Source: Actinomycetes bacterium
Lineage (GTDB): Bacteria > Actinomycetota > Acidimicrobiia > Acidimicrobiales > RAAP-2
Direction of reading: 5' to 3'
DNA length: 14,784 nt
NCBI GenBank assembly: GCA_021791615.1
Contig: JAJYWG010000379.1
Location: 7,923 to 22,706 of the forward strand
The translations under genes and the position numbers were made by a program. The notes under the pieces were generated by a model, which did not search any database, was not told the DNA's origin, and saw nothing but the letters and a program-made list of their open reading frames with translations. Below, in pieces: positions 1-6,170 of the stretch (positions within the stretch are counted from its first letter, which is position 1; every line of letters starts with the position of its first letter).

Positions 1-204
1 GCTGCCCGCACCTCGTCTCTCACCACCACGCAGCTACTCATAGCACTCGCCGGTGACGCTCACCTGCTACCACTGCGACAGATCGCAACCATCGCCACCT
101 CGATAGCCGACCGCATCGCCACCTGCGTTCCTTCCAACCAAGAATCTCATCCCTTACACAGTCGGCATTCGAGGCACCCGGTTCGTCCAGCCCGGTGGAG
201 TTGA
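1..204 (+). CDS. Possible 3' end of an unidentified gene (partial, open at left edge)
   Basis: The first reading frame is open from the window edge to a TGA at 202-204 (67 codons). Its first half translates to a plausible amphipathic stretch (QLLIALAGDAHLLPLRQIAT at about residues 11-30), but the last 25 residues are Arg/His/Pro-rich and look like out-of-frame GC-rich DNA. Third-position GC is lower than in the genes to the right. I do not recognise a family. It could equally be non-coding. The rest of the interval up to 379 shows no gene and no clear promoter; it only provides the ribosome-binding site of the relaxase. Confidence 0.2.
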   Translation, partial: AARTSSLTTTQLLIALAGDAHLLPLRQIATIATSIADRIATCVPSNQESHPLHSRHSRHPVRPARWS

Positions 205-364
205 GTCGGTGACGCTCAAGGCGATGGGTGACCCCACCACCCCCCTGAAGGGCAGGAGCCCGGCCAGAAGGCGCCGGGCATCGTCCCTTGGGAGGGTAGG
301 TGACCTCGATTGCTCGGACTGCCCATCGCTTGGCGAAGCCGGGCGCGCCCGACTGCTCGCTACG

Positions 365-373
365 GGAGAGGAG
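365..373 (+). promoter_or_regulatory. Ribosome-binding site that fixes the relaxase start at GTG 380
   Basis: The purine run GGAGAGGAG lies six bases before the GTG at 380. The open frame extends upstream to a possible start at 209, but the extra 57 residues are low-complexity Arg/Pro/Ser-rich. From 380 the protein begins VISIRRISLGGGYRYLMDSV, which matches the usual N-terminus of TrwC-like relaxases. Confidence 0.7.
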
Positions 374-379
374 CGAGGC

Positions 380-3300
380 GTGATCTCGATACGGCGCATC
401 AGCCTGGGCGGCGGTTATCGCTACCTGATGGACTCGGTGGCCAAGGGCGATGGAGCGTCCGAACGCTCCAACGGCCTGGCGCGCTACTACGCCTCCTCCG
501 GCACCCCGCCGGGCGTGTTCCTCGGCGCAGGATTGGCCGACCTGGACGGCGGCAGAGGGGTGGAGGTCGGCTCGCAGGTGAGCGAGGAGCACCTGGAGGC
601 GATGCTGGCGGGGTTGGCCGATCCGATCACAGGCGAGCCGGTCGGAACCGCGCCCAAGGCCCCCCGGGGCGGTGTGCCGGTGGCGGGCTTCGACCTGACC
701 TTCAGCCCGTCGAAGTCCGTCTCGGTCGCCTGGGCACTGTCCGACGAGGGGACCAAGGCGGTCATCTACGAGTGCCACCGCCGGGCCGTCTCCTATGTCC
801 TCGCCTACGCCGAGGCCGAGGTGTTCCGCTCCCGTTCGGGCACCAACGGGATCGTCGAGGAGGACGTGACCGGTGTGGTCGCCGCCGCGTTCACCCACTG
901 GACCTCCCGGGCGGATGACCCCCAGCTCCACGACCACGTGGTCGTCTGGAACCGGGCGAAGTCGCTCTCGGATGGCAAGTGGAGGACCCTCGATAGCCGG
1001 AGCATCTTCAAGGCGACCACCACGCTCTCCGAGCTTCACCAAGGCGTGCTGTCGGACCTGTTGACCGAGGCGCTCGGGGTGGGCTGGGAGGCGCGAAGTC
1101 GGCGGCACTCGACCAAGGCTCGCTATGAGATCGAAGGCGTCGAAGAGGCGCTGATGGCCGAGTTCTCCAAGCGCGCCGGCCAGATCGCAGAGCACAAAGA
1201 GCACCTGCGGGCACGCTTCGCCGCTGCGCACGGCCGCGCTCCGACCGCCGTCGAACAGATGCGCCTGGCCCAGCAGGCCACTCTCGCCACCCGGCCGGGC
1301 AAGAGCCATCGCAGTCTTGCCGAGTTGACCGAGCAGTGGCGAGAGCAGGCGGCCGGCTACGTCGGAGCCGAGCAGGTGGCGTGGCTGACAAGCCTCAAGG
1401 ATCGAAACGACCTGCCGTTGCTCCGCTCGGACGACCTGGGCGATCCGATCCTTGCCGACGCAGCCGACGCGGTGCTCGCAAGCGTGGCAGAGCGCCACGC
1501 CACCTACGGCCGCCAGAACCTGTTGGCCGAGGCGCATAGGACCCTTCATGGGGTGCGCTTCGCCTCACCCGACGACCGGGTGGCCGTCGCCGAGCGCATC
1601 ACCACTCTCGCGCTGCGGTGCTCGCTGGTCCTCGCGCCGCCGGCGATGCACCACACCCCGGCCCGATACATCCGCGCCGATGGGACCTCCCGGTTACGGC
1701 CCGCGAGCCGCGTCGCCTACACCACCCAGGCACTGCTCGACGCCGAAGCCCGGCTACTCGACGCCGGCAGAGTGGCGGCGGGGCCGGTGGTCGGGGTGGC
1801 AACCGTGGCGACCATCGTGGAGGCAAACCTGCCCGGCCGGGACTACGCGCCGAGTGTGGACCAGGCCCTCGCGGTGGAGAAGATCGCCACCTCCGGGCGA
1901 GTCCTCGACGTCCTGGTCGGCCCCGCAGGCACCGGCAAGACCTCCACCATGGCGGCCCTGCGCGCCGCATGGGAAGCCGAGCACGGTCCGGGATCGGTGA
2001 TCGGCCTGGCTCCTTCGGCCGCAGCCGCCGAAGTGCTTGGCCTGGAGCTTGGCATCGACACCGAGAACACCGCCAAGTGGCTCACCGAGTGGCGTCGCAT
2101 CCCCGACCTGGCGGCCCGGCGGGACCGCCTCGCCACCCAGCTCGAGCGCCACCCCCACCCCCTCTCTGCTGGTGCCCGCAAGCTCCGGGAACAGATCGAC
2201 GTTGCCGGCCGGGCCGTCGAGGAGCGCCGCTTCCAGCCGCGTCAGTTGGTGATCGTGGACGAGGCGAGCCTGGCGGGAACCTTCGCCCTCGACGAGCTGG
2301 TCTCAGCAGCCGCCGGCGCCGGAGCGAAGGTGCTGGTGGTGGGCGACTGGGCGCAGCTCTCCGCGGTGGAGGCAGGCGGGGCGTTTCACCTGCTCGTCGC
2401 CGACCGAGGCGACCTGGCCCCCGAGCTTTCCGACGTGCGACGGTTCGGTTCCGAGTGGGAGAGGACTGCCAGCGTCGAGCTCCGTATGGGACACGAGTCC
2501 GCGATCGACGCGTACGACAGCCACGGCCGGGTCTCGGGCGGCGAGCGCACGGAGATGCTCGATCAGCTCTACCAGGCGTGGAAGGCCGACGTCGACGCCG
2601 GTCGCTCCAGCCTGATGATCGCTTCGGACTCGGCCACCGTCGCCGAGCTGAACCGTCGGGCCAGGGCTGATCGGGTGGCCGGGGGGGCCGTCGCCACAGA
2701 GGGTCTGGCGATAGCTGGCAACCAGGTGGCCGGCGTCGGCGACGAGGTGGTCACGAGAGCCAACAACCGCCTTCTTGTGACCGGCAGGCGCTGGGTGAAG
2801 AACGGGGACCGCTTCGTCGTCACAGCCACCAACGACGATGGCAGCATGGCGGTACGTCGCTGCGGTGGCCGGGGCGAGGTGGTGCTGCCCGCCGACTACG
2901 TGGCCAACCACGTCGAGCTGGCGTATGCGACCACTGCGCATCGGGCGCAGGGCCGCACGGTTGACACCGCCCACGCGATGCTCTCCCCGACGATCACCAG
3001 GGAAGTCCTCTACGTCACAGCGACCAGGGGTCGGGAGTCCAACCGGCTGTACGTGGACACCCGCTACGACCCCGACCCCGACACGTCTCACGACGGGCTG
3101 AGCGAGCCCCAGAGCGCCAAGGACATCCTCGCAGGGGTGCTACAGAACGAGGGCGCGGACATCTCGGCGCACGAGACCATGCGCCGGACGCAACACCAGG
3201 CGGAGGACTTCACCGCCCTGGCTGGTGAGTACCAGACCCTCGCGCGTGTCGCCCAGGCCGAGCGCTGGGAGGGCCTCCTGGAACGCTGCGGGCTGGATGC

Positions 3301-3943
3301 GTCCCAGCTGGAGCAGGTGCGCGCGAGTGAGGCTCATGGTCCGCTCCTCGCCGCTCTGCGAGACGCTGAGGCACGTGGCTTGGACGTAGATGCGGCGTTC
3401 CCCAAGCTCGTCTCTGCCCGGACGCTCGCCGACGCGGAGGACCCCGCCGCGGTCATGCACGGCAGGGTGGACACGTGGGTGGCTGTGGCAGGGTCGCGGC
3501 GCCAGGCGGCCACGAACCTGATCGCCGGGCTCATCCCACGAGCCGCAGGTGTGGCCGACGCGGAGATGGCGAGAGCCCTCGACGAGCGAGACGAGGCGAT
3601 GGAGCGCCGAGCGCGTGAACTGGCCGACAAGGCGATCGAGTCCGGCCAGGTGTGGGTCCGGCGCCTTGGCGCACCACCTTCGGACCCGGCGGTGAGGGAA
3701 GCCTGGAGCCGGGCCGTCTCGACCGTCGCCGCCTACCGCGACCGCTGGGGGGTCGGCACCGACCACCGCCCCCTCGGTCGGGAATCTGCCGTCAAGACCA
3801 TCGAGGCCATCGGCCATCGCAAGCGAGCACAGGCCGCCGTCGAACGCGCGTTGCACCTGGCGGGAGAGGCGAAGGCGAAGAACGCCGAGGTCCATGTGCC
3901 GGTCGCCGCCGAGGCAGCCAGAGGGGGAGGGGTGGAGCTGTGA
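380..3943 (+). CDS. MobF-family conjugative relaxase with helicase domain (TrwC/TraI-like)
   Basis: About 1187 residues. A relaxase of this family nicks one strand at the origin of transfer, stays bound through a tyrosine, and unwinds the strand for export. Seen: tandem tyrosines Y36-Y37 after the N-terminal strand; the metal-binding three-histidine motif H173, H184, H186 in a HWTSRADDPQLHDH context; a superfamily 1 helicase domain with Walker A GPAGTGKT at 514-521, Walker B VDEAS around D627, a GDWAQLSAV motif shortly after, AHRAQGRT at 853-860, and a YVTATRGR arginine-finger motif just after it. The last 280 residues are helical and charged. No frameshift or stop is seen, so it looks intact. 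Start chosen at GTG 380 from the ribosome-binding site and family N-terminus. No oriT or accessory gene is recognised beside it. A long open frame on the opposite strand is a codon-bias shadow. Confidence 0.93.
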   Translation: MISIRRISLGGGYRYLMDSVAKGDGASERSNGLARYYASSGTPPGVFLGAGLADLDGGRGVEVGSQVSEEHLEAMLAGLADPITGEPVGTAPKAPRGGVPVAGFDLTFSPSKSVSVAWALSDEGTKAVIYECHRRAVSYVLAYAEAEVFRSRSGTNGIVEEDVTGVVAAAFTHWTSRADDPQLHDHVVVWNRAKSLSDGKWRTLDSRSIFKATTTLSELHQGVLSDLLTEALGVGWEARSRRHSTKARYEIEGVEEALMAEFSKRAGQIAEHKEHLRARFAAAHGRAPTAVEQMRLAQQATLATRPGKSHRSLAELTEQWREQAAGYVGAEQVAWLTSLKDRNDLPLLRSDDLGDPILADAADAVLASVAERHATYGRQNLLAEAHRTLHGVRFASPDDRVAVAERITTLALRCSLVLAPPAMHHTPARYIRADGTSRLRPASRVAYTTQALLDAEARLLDAGRVAAGPVVGVATVATIVEANLPGRDYAPSVDQALAVEKIATSGRVLDVLVGPAGTGKTSTMAALRAAWEAEHGPGSVIGLAPSAAAAEVLGLELGIDTENTAKWLTEWRRIPDLAARRDRLATQLERHPHPLSAGARKLREQIDVAGRAVEERRFQPRQLVIVDEASLAGTFALDELVSAAAGAGAKVLVVGDWAQLSAVEAGGAFHLLVADRGDLAPELSDVRRFGSEWERTASVELRMGHESAIDAYDSHGRVSGGERTEMLDQLYQAWKADVDAGRSSLMIASDSATVAELNRRARADRVAGGAVATEGLAIAGNQVAGVGDEVVTRANNRLLVTGRRWVKNGDRFVVTATNDDGSMAVRRCGGRGEVVLPADYVANHVELAYATTAHRAQGRTVDTAHAMLSPTITREVLYVTATRGRESNRLYVDTRYDPDPDTSHDGLSEPQSAKDILAGVLQNEGADISAHETMRRTQHQAEDFTALAGEYQTLARVAQAERWEGLLERCGLDASQLEQVRASEAHGPLLAALRDAEARGLDVDAAFPKLVSARTLADAEDPAAVMHGRVDTWVAVAGSRRQAATNLIAGLIPRAAGVADAEMARALDERDEAMERRARELADKAIESGQVWVRRLGAPPSDPAVREAWSRAVSTVAAYRDRWGVGTDHRPLGRESAVKTIEAIGHRKRAQAAVERALHLAGEAKAKNAEVHVPVAAEAARGGGVEL

Positions 3944-4089
3944 GCGTCTTCTGGGCTGTCTTCGGGTTCGGGTTGGCGGTGGCCCGGACTTGCCTTGCTC
4001 ACCGCGAGAGGCACGCGCGACGACCTGCATGGCGGTCGAGTAGAAGTGACCATCGTCCCCCTCCGCGTGGCTGCGGACGAGTGCCTTGA
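3940..4089 (+). pseudogene. Short frame overlapping the relaxase stop; probably a truncated downstream gene
   Basis: A GTG at 3940 overlaps the relaxase TGA in the GTGA arrangement used elsewhere in this window, which suggests translational coupling. The first 15-17 residues are hydrophobic (VSVFWAVFGFGLAVA), like the beginning of a small membrane protein. From about residue 17 the sequence becomes Arg/His-rich and runs antisense to the ATPase stub at 3989-4108. The simplest reading is that a gene once following the relaxase lost everything after its first membrane segment when foreign sequence was joined at about 3989. A real 49-residue protein cannot be excluded. Confidence 0.3.
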
Positions 4090-4108
4090 CCTGGTCAGCG
4101 GTCGCCAT
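3989..4108 (-). pseudogene. N-terminal stub of an AAA-family ATPase gene
   Basis: On the minus strand an ATG at 4108 starts MATADQVKALVRSHAEGDDG, followed by HFYSTAMQVVARASRGEQGK. From memory, this resembles the conserved N-terminus of stand-alone bacterial AAA ATPases (the pattern ATxDQxKxLxRSHxEGDDxxFYxxAxQVAAxxARxGxxK), which continue into an ATPase domain with Walker motifs. Here similarity stops at about residue 40 and the frame then runs antisense through the relaxase gene, with no Walker A or B. It is therefore a remnant, not a gene. Its deleted end abuts the relaxase 3' end. It points away from the TIR gene, so the two were once divergent neighbours. Confidence 0.55.
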
Positions 4109-4142
4109 GGTCTTCTGCCCCCGAGGCTGTCATTCGCGCCGT

Positions 4143-4168
4143 CCCCAGGCGCATGCTGGGGCTTGACA
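4143..4168 (+). promoter_or_regulatory. Inverted repeat next to a TTGACA box in the gap before the TIR gene
   Basis: CCCCAG (4143-4148) and CTGGGG (4156-4161) form perfect 6-base arms around a 7-base spacer. They are followed at once by TTGACA (4163-4168), a consensus -35 element. No good -10 element appears 16-18 bases further on, so promoter activity is doubtful. The site lies between the divergent ATPase stub and the TIR gene, where an operator would be expected. Confidence 0.25.
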
Positions 4169-4345
4169 TCATCCCCATCATGGCCCGGACGAGAGGTGGA
4201 CAGGCAGATCTGCGACGTGCTCTGCAAAGCAGCCTCGGCAGCCGGACGAGGCACCTTCCCGCCCCCCTCTGCGAGGCGCATTGCGCTCGCGTCTTTGCTC
4301 CGAGCAATCCAACTACAGCTCGCCGGGCGCGGCCAACATGGTGTC

Positions 4346-5338
4346 GTGCGCTTGCGACCCGATCGAACCCTGGAGCAGTTCCGCAACGCGGTCGAGAACC
4401 TGGACCACCAGGTGGGCAACTTCGCGGCGTGGAGTGCGGGGCCGAGCCACGATGCTCTGCGAAACGAGTACCTCAGGTGGGTTCGTGACGCCGAGGCGGT
4501 GGCCCAGCATCATCTTCTTGACGTGCCGACCGACCAGTTTGCGACGAGCCGGTGGCGGATGGTCCTTGAGGACACCGTCCCACACGATCGCTTCTGGTCG
4601 GTCGTCGACGGGGACGCCAAGGCGCAGCTCGACTGGCTCTCTGGCGTGCTCGCGGATCTCGACGGTGGGGCAGGCCCGATTGTGGACACCTCCGGCGATG
4701 GGCTCTGGAGACCCGGGCAGATTCGGGCGTTCATCTCCCACCTCGCATCCGAGAAGGAGTTCGCGAGCGCGGTCAGCGACGAGCTGGCGACGATCGGCGT
4801 CCAAGGGTTCGTCGCGCACGACACCATCGAGCCGTCCTTGGAGTGGCAGGCAGAGATCGAACGGGCGCTCCGAAGCGCACACATCTTCGTCGGGCTCATT
4901 CACCCCGGCTTCTCGACCTCCTATTGGACCCAGCAGGAGGTCGGGTGGGCTGCCGGGAGGAGCATCCCGCTCCTCATGGTCCGGCTTGGGGAAGACCCTC
5001 GGGGCTTTCCCGCAAAGTTCCAAGCTCCCTCCCTTGTCGGTCGGGATGCCCAACGGGTGGCAACGGCGATAGCGGTCTGGCTCAGCCAGGAGGCGACGTT
5101 TGGCACGACCGTGACGGACCGCCTTATCTCGGAGGTCCGTACCGCAGGGAGCTTCAAGGACGCCGAGGCTGCTGCGCTTCGCGTCGAACAGATGGGGAAG
5201 CTCTCCGCTTCGCTTCTCGACGAGTTGGAACGGGCGTACCTCTCCAACAACCAGCTCTATCCACACCACATTGGAGCCCGTGTCATCGAGCGGATTCTCC
5301 GCGCACACGACAGACCCCTTCCGACGCAAGGGGAGTAG
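4346..5338 (+). CDS. TIR-domain protein with helical N-terminal region; candidate defence effector
   Basis: About 330 residues with the GTG 4346 start. Residues 1-115 are mostly helical and charged and match no family I recognise. A TIR domain follows from about residue 126: IRAFISHLASEKEFASAVSDEL is the first strand and helix, then GVQGFVAHDTIEP, then IFVGLIHPGFSTSYWTQQEVG, with the glutamate E198 in the position of the catalytic Glu of TIR NADases. The last 85 residues are helical. Bacterial TIR proteins commonly consume NAD or make cyclic ADP-ribose signals in anti-phage systems; that role is inferred here. No ThsA-like partner lies beside it, so it is not a standard Thoeris pair. The start is uncertain: the frame is open back to 3995, TTG 4295 and TTG 4352 are alternatives, and none has a good ribosome-binding site. 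The upstream part of the open frame overlaps the ATPase stub and is not coding-like. Confidence 0.8.
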   Translation: MRLRPDRTLEQFRNAVENLDHQVGNFAAWSAGPSHDALRNEYLRWVRDAEAVAQHHLLDVPTDQFATSRWRMVLEDTVPHDRFWSVVDGDAKAQLDWLSGVLADLDGGAGPIVDTSGDGLWRPGQIRAFISHLASEKEFASAVSDELATIGVQGFVAHDTIEPSLEWQAEIERALRSAHIFVGLIHPGFSTSYWTQQEVGWAAGRSIPLLMVRLGEDPRGFPAKFQAPSLVGRDAQRVATAIAVWLSQEATFGTTVTDRLISEVRTAGSFKDAEAAALRVEQMGKLSASLLDELERAYLSNNQLYPHHIGARVIERILRAHDRPLPTQGE

Positions 5339-5433
5339 CACGATCCCGACGACATCCCGTACGAAGTCCAGATCGACACGCCGGCCCCTCTTGGATCACG
5401 CACGGACTCGAAGGCGCTCCAGAGGCGCCCGCG

Positions 5434-5457
5434 GCCTCGTCCTCGGCCTCGTCCTCT
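5434..5457 (+). repeat. Two tandem 12-base copies of GCCTCGTCCTCG
   Basis: GCCTCGTCCTCG at 5434-5445 is followed by GCCTCGTCCTCT at 5446-5457. It lies between the TIR stop and the hicA remnant. In the TIR frame it would encode Arg-Pro pairs. Probably simple slippage sequence. The stretch 5339-5499 otherwise holds no gene; a weak hairpin GGCGC/GCGCC sits at 5413-5429 without a T-tract. Confidence 0.5.
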
Positions 5458-5499
5458 GCGCAGATGGCATCCCACGGCCCATTGTTAGCGTGTGCATAG

Positions 5500-5640
5500 A
5501 GAGGCGGTCACCGGGTCGTTCGCCACCCAGAGCACCCTGACCGGCGGGTCGTGGTGGCCGGCACCAACGGGACCGACGAGCGCAGAGGTACGGTCGAAGC
5601 GATCTACCGCCAGGTCGGGACCAACCCGCCGGGCCGGTGA
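5500..5640 (+). pseudogene. hicA: HicA toxin remnant (N-terminus lost, in-frame stop upstream)
   Basis: The frame ending at TGA 5638-5640 reads RGGHRVVRHPEHPDRRVVVA, then GTNGTDERRGTVEAIYRQVG. This matches the C-terminal two thirds of HicA mRNA-interferase toxins: the GSHR-type motif with the catalytic histidine, the hydrophobic VTVAG strand, and the GTLxSIxRQAG helix. HicA normally has about 25 further N-terminal residues. Here a TAG at 5497-5499 sits directly before the block and no start codon is available in frame. The residues before the TAG (ASHGPLLACA) weakly resemble the expected adGWxLvR segment, so a nonsense mutation in a decayed gene is as likely as a deletion. It lies 14 bases before hicB, the usual hicA-hicB order. 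Toxin activity is not expected. Confidence 0.6.
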
Positions 5641-5654
5641 TGAGGAGGTCATCG

Positions 5655-5864
5655 ATGCGCTACAGCGTGGTCTACGAGCAGGGAGGCACCAGCTGGGGCG
5701 CGTACGTTCCCGGTGTTCGCGGTTGCGTGGCCGTCGGCGTTAGCCGTGCGGAGGTCGAGGTCCTGATTGTCGAAGCCATCGGGGCTTACCTCGACGACCT
5801 GCGCGAGGCTGGAGAGCCGATCCCCGAGCCCCGCAGCGCCACGGGGCTGGTCGAGGTCGCGTAA
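5655..5864 (+). CDS. hicB: HicB-family antitoxin (type II toxin-antitoxin)
   Basis: 69 residues from ATG 5655, with GGAGG at 5644-5648 as ribosome-binding site. The protein starts MRYSVVYEQGGTSWGAYVPG, then a VRGCVAVG segment, a helix SRAEVEVLIVEAIGAYLDDL, and ends EAGEPIPEP. This is the pattern of short HicB-like proteins with the degenerate RNase H-like fold that masks HicA. It has no separate DNA-binding domain, as is usual for this short class. It is intact while its partner upstream is broken, so it is now an orphan antitoxin. It may neutralise related HicA toxins encoded elsewhere or simply be decaying. Confidence 0.85.
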   Translation: MRYSVVYEQGGTSWGAYVPGVRGCVAVGVSRAEVEVLIVEAIGAYLDDLREAGEPIPEPRSATGLVEVA

Positions 5865-5898
5865 GCGCGCTGCCTGCCACCGCCGAGACGGCTCGGCC

Positions 5899-5910
5899 CC
5901 GGTGCACCGG
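5899..5910. promoter_or_regulatory. 12-base perfect palindrome CCGGTGCACCGG
   Basis: The site lies between hicB and the small HTH gene. It is perfectly self-complementary and could be an operator for the HTH protein or part of a weak hairpin after hicB. No T-tract follows. In GC-rich DNA a palindrome of this length can arise by chance. Confidence 0.25.
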
Positions 5911-5957
5911 CCCGCACGCCGCGGGGTTCCTGGTCGGTCGGCTTGGCGTGTGTCAAG

Positions 5958-6170
5958 ATGCTCTCCGTGGAGATCGTCTCGGGTGCAGAGATCGGCCGAC
6001 GACTCGGCGTGAGCAGAGAGGCGGTGCGGCTGTGGCGGCGCCGGCCGGGCTTTCCCGAACCTGTCGGTCGGGTGGGCCAGGCCGTCGCCTGGGATTGGGA
6101 GGACGTTCGCCGTTGGGCGGAGGAGCGTCCCAGGCAGGCAAGTGACCGATGGGGAGCGCGCCGTGGCTGA
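5958..6170 (+). CDS. Small helix-turn-helix DNA-binding protein
   Basis: 70 residues from ATG 5958. Residues 5-50 read [20 protein letters not shown], then [20 protein letters not shown] and [14 protein letters not shown]. This is the layout of short MerR/AlpA-like or excisionase-like helix-turn-helix proteins: a first helix with [10 protein letters not shown], a recognition helix, a FPEPV wing and an aromatic-anchored last helix. Its 3' end overlaps the preferred hsdM start by eight bases, so it is probably cotranscribed with the restriction-modification operon and may regulate it. An excisionase role is an alternative, but no integrase gene is present nearby. No strong ribosome-binding site is visible; TTG 5943 and GTG 5967 are other possible starts. 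Confidence 0.65.
   Translation: MLSVEIVSGAEIGRRLGVSREAVRLWRRRPGFPEPVGRVGQAVAWDWEDVRRWAEERPRQASDRWGARRG

Noticed and set aside
209..379. 57-residue N-terminal extension of the relaxase from a start at 209
   Set aside because: Arg/Pro/Ser-rich without conserved features. The GTG at 380 has a strong ribosome-binding site and gives the family N-terminus.
38..1549. Long minus-strand open frame of about 500 codons opposite the relaxase N-terminus
   Set aside because: It is antisense to a clear relaxase, is rich in Arg, Gly, Leu and His, and shows no domain. Long antisense frames are expected in GC-rich coding DNA.
3995..4345. N-terminal extension of the TIR protein back to TTG 3995
   Set aside because: It runs antisense through the ATPase stub and has the composition of out-of-frame DNA.
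4346..5338. Thoeris system
   Set aside because: Only a TIR protein is present. No ThsA-type SIR2/SLOG partner is encoded on either side.
5399..5460. Possible CRISPR-like or iterated array from the CCTCGT/CCTCGG repeats
   Set aside because: Only two 12-base units with no spacers; simple tandem slippage sequence.
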